Positions 50,765 to 56,545 of a DNA stretch of 56,545 bases are shown one piece after another; the stretch's first letter is position 1, and each line of letters begins with the position of its first letter. A model generated the notes under the pieces. That model had not been told where the DNA came from, searched no databases, and worked only from the letters and a program-made list of their open reading frames with translations. The position numbers and the translations under genes are program-made. The stretch is from Bacteroidales bacterium (lineage in GTDB: Bacteria > Bacteroidota > Bacteroidia > Bacteroidales > UBA12170): positions 1 through 56,545 of the forward strand of contig JAGGWH010000057.1 in NCBI GenBank assembly GCA_021157585.1. The letters are read 5' to 3'.

Positions 50765-52435
50765 TTGTCAAAGTTTGCCATTTATCAAGTTCTAATACGA
50801 AGTTTTGGGAATTCAAATACTCAACCAATAGTTAATGGAACTATTGAAGAGAATGGCTGTGGAAAGTTAAATGATTTTACAAATAATGCCCTCAAAAGCA
50901 TTAAAGAACTTGGCGTTACACATATTTGGTATACCGGAATTATTCGGCATTCAACCACAACTGTTTATCCGGAAATTCCTTCAAACAATCCAAGTATAGT
51001 AAAAGGAAAAGCAGGCTCGCCTTATGCCATAACAGACTATTACGATGTGCATCCTGATTTGGCAGAGAATGTTTCCAATCGAATGCTCGAATTTGAGGAA
51101 TTGCTCGAGCGAACGCATAAACAAGGTCTGAAAGCCATTATCGACTTTGTTCCCAACCATTTAGCGCGAGATTACAAAAGTATTATGCACCCAAATGGAA
51201 CTGAGGATTTTGGTGAAACAGATAATCCTAATATAGGTTTCCATACTCAAAACAACTTTTATTATTTGCCAAATGAATCGCTAAAACTACCTTTTCCCTC
51301 AAACTATAAAGAAAACCCGGCAAAAGTTAGTGGCAACGATGTTTTCAATGCTTTTCCACAAAAGCACGATTGGTATGAAACCATCAAATTAAATTACGGA
51401 ATTGATTACCAGGGAGGAAATACAAAACACTTCCATCCTACTCCAAAAACTTGGACAATGATGTGCGATGTGCTTTTGTACTGGGCTGCAAAAGGCATTG
51501 ATGGTTTTAGATGCGATATGGCGGAAATGGTTCCGGTTGAATTTTGGAAATGGGTAATACCGCAAGTAAAAGAAGTAAATCCAAACGTAATTTTCATCGC
51601 AGAAATCTATAATCCAAGCCTTTACAAAAGCTATACCCAAATTGGAGGCTTTGATTACTTATACGATAAAGTTAGTTTATACGATAGTTTACGTTCGATA
51701 ATTGAAGGCAAAAACTCTGCTGAGATATTAAGTTCCGTTTGGCAAAAGTTAGATGGTCTCGATAATAAAATGCTCCGCTTTTTGGAAAACCACGATGAAC
51801 AACGTATTGCTAGTCGATTTTTTGCAGAAAATCCCACGAAAGCAATTCCTGCATTTTTCCTAACAGCAACAATGCATCAAAACCCTTTTCTGATTTATTT
51901 TGGTCAAGAATTTGGTGAGTCAGCAAAGGGAGAAAGCGGCTTTAGTGGCGATGACGGTAGAACTAGCCTTTTTGATTACTGGCCAGTTCCAAGCATTCAA
52001 AAATGGATATTCGATGCAAAATTTGAAATTAAAAAGCTTTCTATAGAAACACAGAAATTATTTCAGCACTATAAAACCATTACTGAGTTTAGTCTTAGCG
52101 AAGAAGCAATAATTAATGGTAATTTTTACGATTTAATGTGGTATAATAAAGATAATCCCAATTTTAACTCTAAATCGATATTTGCTTTTTTAAGAACGAC
52201 TAAAAACCAAAAACTTATTTGCCTATGTAATTTCTCTGCTGAAAAACAATCAATAAAACTTAAGATTCCGCAACATGCTTTCGAATTTTGTGATATTAAA
52301 GAGGCTAAGCTTTTAAATTTTGTTTTCTCCGATTATTTTACAGATATCACCTTAAATACTAACGGATTAGAAATAATTGAAAAAGGAGTAAATTTAGAAT
52401 TGTCAGCTTATTCGTATAACGCTTATCAATTCTAA
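50765..52435 (+). CDS. GH13-family alpha-glucan-active enzyme
   Basis: 556 residues, no signal peptide. The barrel has VTHIWYTGI, AIIDFVPNH, D251 (IDGFRCDMAE), E280 (IFIAEIY) and D344 (FLENHDEQR), so catalysis is intact. The insertion at 135-225 (MHPNGTEDFGETDNP..., FNAFPQKHDWYETIKLNYG) sets it apart from the other GH13 proteins here, and the subfamily is not recognised. The only start that keeps the N-terminal strand is TTG 50765; TTG TCA AAG parallels the ATG TCA AAG/A starts of two operon neighbours. It may hydrolyse or transfer maltodextrin inside the cell. Fourth gene; 10 bases from the kinase. Confidence 0.87.
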   Translation: MSKFAIYQVLIRSFGNSNTQPIVNGTIEENGCGKLNDFTNNALKSIKELGVTHIWYTGIIRHSTTTVYPEIPSNNPSIVKGKAGSPYAITDYYDVHPDLAENVSNRMLEFEELLERTHKQGLKAIIDFVPNHLARDYKSIMHPNGTEDFGETDNPNIGFHTQNNFYYLPNESLKLPFPSNYKENPAKVSGNDVFNAFPQKHDWYETIKLNYGIDYQGGNTKHFHPTPKTWTMMCDVLLYWAAKGIDGFRCDMAEMVPVEFWKWVIPQVKEVNPNVIFIAEIYNPSLYKSYTQIGGFDYLYDKVSLYDSLRSIIEGKNSAEILSSVWQKLDGLDNKMLRFLENHDEQRIASRFFAENPTKAIPAFFLTATMHQNPFLIYFGQEFGESAKGESGFSGDDGRTSLFDYWPVPSIQKWIFDAKFEIKKLSIETQKLFQHYKTITEFSLSEEAIINGNFYDLMWYNKDNPNFNSKSIFAFLRTTKNQKLICLCNFSAEKQSIKLKIPQHAFEFCDIKEAKLLNFVFSDYFTDITLNTNGLEIIEKGVNLELSAYSYNAYQF

Positions 52436-52487
52436 AAATTTATGCTTAATTTTAAAATCAAAATCTATAAGAGATAAAATAGTTTCA

Positions 52488-54515
52488 ATGTCAAAATCGG
52501 AAATACCAAAATTAACAATTATCGAACAAGACCCTTGGTTAGAGCCTGTTCAAGAAGACATTTATGCTCGTTATCAACGCTTTATTGATAAAGGAAAAAG
52601 CATCATAAAACAATCGGGCAGCTTACAAAAATTTGCTTCTGCTTATACCTATTTTGGTATTCATTTTGATAAAAAAGAAAATGCTTGGATTTATAGAGAA
52701 TGGGCTCCGGCTGCTAAAGGATTGTTTTTAATTGGAGATTTTAATAATTGGGAATATTTTACGCACCCTTTACAAAATATCGGGAATGGAATTTGGGAAA
52801 TAAAATTATCTAACAAAAAGTATAAAGAAACTTTTGTACATCAAAGTAAAATAAAAGTAGTTGTACAAACAGAGGAAAATACTCTTCCACGAATTCCCGC
52901 CTATATTACTCGAGTTATTCAAAATGAAAACACAAAAGATTTTGCCGGACAACTTTGGTTTCCAGAAAAAGAATATCAATGGAAATCTAAATCGTTTTCA
53001 TCAGTAAATAAGAATAACTTATTTATTTATGAATGCCATATAGGGATGGCCCAAGAAAAAGAAGCTGTTGGAAGCTATAAAGAATTTACAGAAAATATTC
53101 TACCTCTAATAAAAGAAAAAGGCTATAATGCTATCCAGATAATGGCCTTGGCAGAGCATCCTTATTACGGCTCTTTTGGTTATCACGTAAGTAATTTCTT
53201 TGCACCTTCATCTCGGTTTGGGACTCCTGAAGATTTAAAAGAACTCATTGATGAAGCCCATCTGCTTGGGATTACTGTAATTATGGATATCGTTCATTCT
53301 CATACAGTTAAAAATACAAACGAAGGGATTAACAACTTTGACGGAAGCGGACATCAATATTTTCATGAGGGAGAAAGGGGGAATCATCCCCTTTGGGATT
53401 CTAAGCTTTTTGATTATGGAAAAACCGAAGTCTTACAATTCCTTTTGTCAAATATCTCCTACTGGATGAATGAATTTAAAGTGGATGGTTTTAGATTTGA
53501 CGGTGTAACTTCAATGTTATATTTTCATCACGGAATAGGTGTCGACTTTGGCGATAGAGATGGTTATTTTACTAAAGGAGTAGAATATGATGCTCTCACC
53601 TATTTACAATTAGCAAACAAACTGATAAAAGAGATAAACCCAAATGCGATTAGTATAGCTGAAGATGTGAGTGGAATGCCTGGTCTATGCAATCCTATTG
53701 AAGATGGAGGTATAGGTTTTGATTATCGCCTTGGAATGGGAATTCCGGATTATTGGATTAAGCTTCTGAAAGAGAAGAAAGACCAAGACTGGAGTATGTG
53801 GGAGCTTTGGGATCAAATGACCAATCGCAATTGGCAAAGCAAAACTATTGCATATGCTGAGTCGCACGACCAAGCACTTGTCGGTGATAAAACCTTAGCT
53901 TTTAGACTTATGGATAAAGAAATGTATTTCTCTATGAGCAAAAATATCGATAATCCAATTATTGATAGAGGAATCGCTTTACTTAAACTAATTAGGATGT
54001 TTACATTAAGTTTGGGTGGTGAAGCCTATCTGAATTTTATGGGCAATGAGTTTGGGCATCCGGAATGGATAGATTTTCCACGCGAAGGGAATAACTGGAG
54101 TTATAAACATGCTCAACGTTTGTGGAGTTTAAGCAAAAGAGATGATTTAAAATACTCATTTCTAAACAATTTTGATAAAGCTATGCTCGAATTTAGCTCT
54201 CAAAACAATATTATGTGTGCACTTCCTCCTCAGCAGCTTTGGGTTGATGAGTGGCATAAAATTATTGTTTTTGAGCGCAACAATCTTATTTTCATATTTA
54301 ATTTCCACATAGATTTATCTCCCATAGATTATGCCATACCTATCACTTATGAAGGAGCTTACGAATTAATATTTAATTCAGATAATTCTGAGTACGGAGG
54401 CTTTTCCAGAATAGAGAGAAACACTACTTTTTATGCTAAAAGAAAAAAAGAAAAAATTTTACTTAGGTATTATTCGCCCAATAGAAGTATGCAGGTTTTA
54501 AAACGACAAAACTAA
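52488..54515 (+). CDS. glgB: 1,4-alpha-glucan branching enzyme, eukaryotic-like (GH13_8)
   Basis: 675 residues. An N-terminal CBM48 domain (IYREWAPAAKGLFLIGDFNNWE) leads to a GH13 barrel with D338 (VDGFRFDGVTSMLY), E392 (ISIAEDVSGMP) and D461 (YAESHDQALVGDKT). The phrases HVSNFFAPSSRFG, YFHEGERG and ESHDQALVGDKTLAF match eukaryotic GBE1 rather than the enterobacterial GlgB subfamily. It makes alpha-1,6 branches in glycogen. It is cytoplasmic and the last gene of the operon. The stop shares CTAA with the convergent kinase. The gene symbol reflects function, not close identity to E. coli GlgB. Confidence 0.94.
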   Translation: MSKSEIPKLTIIEQDPWLEPVQEDIYARYQRFIDKGKSIIKQSGSLQKFASAYTYFGIHFDKKENAWIYREWAPAAKGLFLIGDFNNWEYFTHPLQNIGNGIWEIKLSNKKYKETFVHQSKIKVVVQTEENTLPRIPAYITRVIQNENTKDFAGQLWFPEKEYQWKSKSFSSVNKNNLFIYECHIGMAQEKEAVGSYKEFTENILPLIKEKGYNAIQIMALAEHPYYGSFGYHVSNFFAPSSRFGTPEDLKELIDEAHLLGITVIMDIVHSHTVKNTNEGINNFDGSGHQYFHEGERGNHPLWDSKLFDYGKTEVLQFLLSNISYWMNEFKVDGFRFDGVTSMLYFHHGIGVDFGDRDGYFTKGVEYDALTYLQLANKLIKEINPNAISIAEDVSGMPGLCNPIEDGGIGFDYRLGMGIPDYWIKLLKEKKDQDWSMWELWDQMTNRNWQSKTIAYAESHDQALVGDKTLAFRLMDKEMYFSMSKNIDNPIIDRGIALLKLIRMFTLSLGGEAYLNFMGNEFGHPEWIDFPREGNNWSYKHAQRLWSLSKRDDLKYSFLNNFDKAMLEFSSQNNIMCALPPQQLWVDEWHKIIVFERNNLIFIFNFHIDLSPIDYAIPITYEGAYELIFNSDNSEYGGFSRIERNTTFYAKRKKEKILLRYYSPNRSMQVLKRQN

Positions 54516-56545
54516 AAATAATCAATTGGAATACTAATTATCACTTGTGTTCCTATGGCTTCATTTTTCTCACCTTTTAAATCAATAATATTGTAAGAAA
54601 TTATATCCTTGGAATATTTGTTTAGTGCCAATAATCTATCATTTACTATTTCTGTAGATAGTGATTTAGAAGCAAAAATATTGCCCTTATTCATTTTAGA
54701 AGAAGCCTCACGTCCTATTCCATTATCACGTAATTCAATCATTAAATGATTTTCTTCTTTTACAAATTTAATATTTAGCTCTCCTTTTTTTTCGAGATGC
54801 TGAATACCATGCTCAATAGAATTTTCGATAAACGGTTGAGCCAGCATCGGAGGAATTTTTATTCTTTCTATATCTAAAGCAGGATCTATCTCAAAAGAGA
54901 AAACAAAATTATCAGAGAAACGCATTTTCTGAATTTCCAAATAATAATTTAAAATATCGATTTCGCTTTTAAGTGAAATATAATCGTGACGAGAGCTTTC
55001 CAATATAAGACGGATTAAACGAGCAAAACTATTTAAGTATTGCGAAGCCATAGCTGCATCATTCCTAATAACAAAACTTTGGATAGAAGTTAACGAATTA
55101 AATATAAAATGAGGGTTCATCTGAGAGCGCAACACTCTCTGTTTCAAGTTATCAATTCTTTCCTCTGCAATACGTCGTTCTGTAATATCTTGCACAAACT
55201 CCGAAACATAATCAACGTTGCCGGCAGGATTAATATTTGGATACATAGAAACCAAATTATTATTATTTCCTATCATTTCCAGTTCAATAAGAGGTTTTTT
55301 CTCAAGTACCACTTTATCAAACATTCGAATACGCTTTTTACGTACGGCTTTTGGGATAATATCAAAATAACTGGCTCCTATTAAATCCTTATTTCTTAAA
55401 CCTAATCTACTTTCAGCAGTTTTATTTAAGGCCTTTATCTTTCCATTTCTTTGAATAAAGAGAATAGACTCTGTTACTGAATTTATTAATGTTTGGAGTT
55501 CTTGCTTTTGTTCTTGCTCTCTTCCAATATTTATAACCTCCTGAGTAACATCAATTAAAGTAACTAATACATTATCATCATCTTCCTTAAAAACTAAAGG
55601 GGCACAACTAATGTCCAGCCAATGAAGGCTTTTTTTATTAATTAATTGAACTTTAAATCCATTTACGGCTTTATTTTCCATAAATACATTCAATAGAGCT
55701 TCCTCTACACTTATTTTATTTTCACCTTCAAAAAAATCAGCAAATGGAATACATAAAAATTGAGACTCATCACGACTGTCAAGTAATTCTTTACTTTTTC
55801 TGTTAGCGTATTGAATAGTACCGTTTTTATCAAGGACAAGAATTCCCGTCACGCTATACTCAAATACAGCTTGAAATTTATGTCGTTCCTTATCACTAAT
55901 ACTTAATTTTTCCTCAATATTAATTGTTTTGTTTACTAACTTTAAATATGAAAATTTATTTTTACGATATAAATAAATCAGATATGCTCCGCTAGACAGA
56001 AGTAATACTAATATCAAAATAAAGATAAATAAACGAATTTTAGCTTTTCTATTTTCAAGCTCTCTTTCCAGTAAAACATTTTTTTGTTGAATCTCAAAAC
56101 TCGTATTTAATTTAGCTAAAACGGATTGATGTCGCTTATTAGTCATTCTTTTACTCAGTTCAATCTCTTTCTGAGAAAAGAGATAAGCAGTCTTATAATC
56201 CTTGATAAACTCATAATACCTTTCCCTGCCTTTATAGTATGTCAAAAGCATATTAGGATCTTTAATTCTCAATACTATTGACTCCGCCTTATCAAGGTAT
56301 TGGTTTGCCTTTATTACTTCGTTCTTAGCCAAATAATCTCCTGATAAATTAAGATAAGAATTTGCTATCATCTTACCATTACCCGATTGTTTTCTTAAAT
56401 CAAGAGCTAGGTTATTATACAAAATAGTAGAATCAATATTATTCTCCAAAGAATAAATATGTGCCATCAGAGTATAAACATTGCTGACTCTAATTTTGCC
56501 CTCAGTACATTTTAATAAAAACTCTTTAACAGCTGATTTAGCTAA
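54512..56545 (-). CDS. LytS-type sensor histidine kinase with TPR, PAS domains; 5' part missing
   Basis: The frame is open to the right edge, so the true start is outside; 677 residues are visible. Order: tetratricopeptide-like helices (LAKSAVKEFLLKCTEG..., IANSYLNLSGDYLAKNEVIKANQYLDKAESIV), a single membrane helix (FIFILILVLLLSSGAYLIYL), a coiled-coil, two PAS domains (FSVTGILVLDKNGTIQYANR-like; ILFIQRNGKIKALNKTAESRLG), the His_kinase domain (LRSQMNPHFIFNSLTSIQSF, phospho-acceptor His in NPHFIFN) and HATPase (PFIENSIEHGIQH, LRDNGIGRE). Such kinases usually pair with LytTR regulators; none is visible. It faces the sugar operon with a 4-base overlap. Confidence 0.93.
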   Translation of the reverse strand, partial: LAKSAVKEFLLKCTEGKIRVSNVYTLMAHIYSLENNIDSTILYNNLALDLRKQSGNGKMIANSYLNLSGDYLAKNEVIKANQYLDKAESIVLRIKDPNMLLTYYKGRERYYEFIKDYKTAYLFSQKEIELSKRMTNKRHQSVLAKLNTSFEIQQKNVLLERELENRKAKIRLFIFILILVLLLSSGAYLIYLYRKNKFSYLKLVNKTINIEEKLSISDKERHKFQAVFEYSVTGILVLDKNGTIQYANRKSKELLDSRDESQFLCIPFADFFEGENKISVEEALLNVFMENKAVNGFKVQLINKKSLHWLDISCAPLVFKEDDDNVLVTLIDVTQEVINIGREQEQKQELQTLINSVTESILFIQRNGKIKALNKTAESRLGLRNKDLIGASYFDIIPKAVRKKRIRMFDKVVLEKKPLIELEMIGNNNNLVSMYPNINPAGNVDYVSEFVQDITERRIAEERIDNLKQRVLRSQMNPHFIFNSLTSIQSFVIRNDAAMASQYLNSFARLIRLILESSRHDYISLKSEIDILNYYLEIQKMRFSDNFVFSFEIDPALDIERIKIPPMLAQPFIENSIEHGIQHLEKKGELNIKFVKEENHLMIELRDNGIGREASSKMNKGNIFASKSLSTEIVNDRLLALNKYSKDIISYNIIDLKGEKNEAIGTQVIISIPIDYF

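Noticed and set aside
1-56545. Genomic island or mobile element
   Set aside because: No transposase, integrase, attachment-site duplication or tRNA edge is visible, and base composition looks even by eye.

Overview
The window reads as a stretch of chromosome from an AT-rich member of the Bacteroidota (Bacteroidia-like, probably free-living or marine; genus not determinable). The lineage signs are direct. Three proteins end in type IX secretion (T9SS) type A sorting domains. There are a GWxTD-motif lipoprotein, a DUF4293 protein, a ribosomal protein THX, a Rho factor with a long charged insertion and a DnaE fused to a DnaQ-like exonuclease. Starts lack Shine-Dalgarno sequences, and many genes are preceded by Bacteroidota-type -7 boxes (TAnnTTTG). 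I see no rRNA, tRNA, CRISPR array, insertion sequence or prophage. Most genes are housekeeping; the accessory content is secreted hydrolases and a sugar-metabolism operon.

Layout. 1-4.3 kb: a truncated Asp-box beta-propeller exported protein, a small LolA-like exported protein and a secreted T9SS propeller protein. 4.4-8.1 kb (minus): an operon of FecCD-type permease, ABC ATPase and lipoprotein amidohydrolase. 8.2-14.3 kb: a BadF/NAGK-family kinase, a fused glycosyltransferase, RlmB, a GWxTD lipoprotein, a YfcE-like phosphodiesterase and a DUF4293 membrane protein. 14.5-22.7 kb: Rho, a paraoxonase-like lipoprotein, Mpl, ribosomal protein S1, a thioesterase, a methyltransferase and a DUF1543 protein. 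23-28.5 kb: DnaE, THX with a histone-like tail, and a TrmH-family methyltransferase. 28.5-32.9 kb: an operon of NrnA plus three FKBP-type lipoproteins carrying one, two and three FKBP units, divergent from ndk. 33-36.7 kb: an XRE regulator with a clear operator, a 611-base intergenic region, carbamate kinase and a DASS transporter. 36.7-45 kb: secreted subtilase and secreted GH13 amylase (both T9SS), a MarR regulator, an orphan histidine kinase and TypA. 45.2-54.5 kb (plus): a five-gene alpha-glucan/trehalose operon. 54.5 kb to the end: a LytS-type sensor kinase cut by the window edge.

How the genes fit together. The 45.2-54.5 kb operon combines a trehalose-synthase-like GH13, a fused beta-phosphoglucomutase/GH65 phosphorylase, a uridine-kinase-like P-loop enzyme, a second GH13 and a eukaryotic-type branching enzyme. 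It looks like an intracellular route linking maltose, trehalose and glycogen to glucose 6-phosphate. It is the best candidate for a poorly described system here, with the P-loop kinase as the unexplained member. The secreted amylase at 38.4 kb could supply its substrate. Other points of interest are the FKBP 1-2-3 array, low-complexity tails on three RNA-linked proteins (Rho, S1, THX), four convergent gene pairs that overlap by exactly four bases, and operator-like palindromes in front of the XRE and MarR genes.
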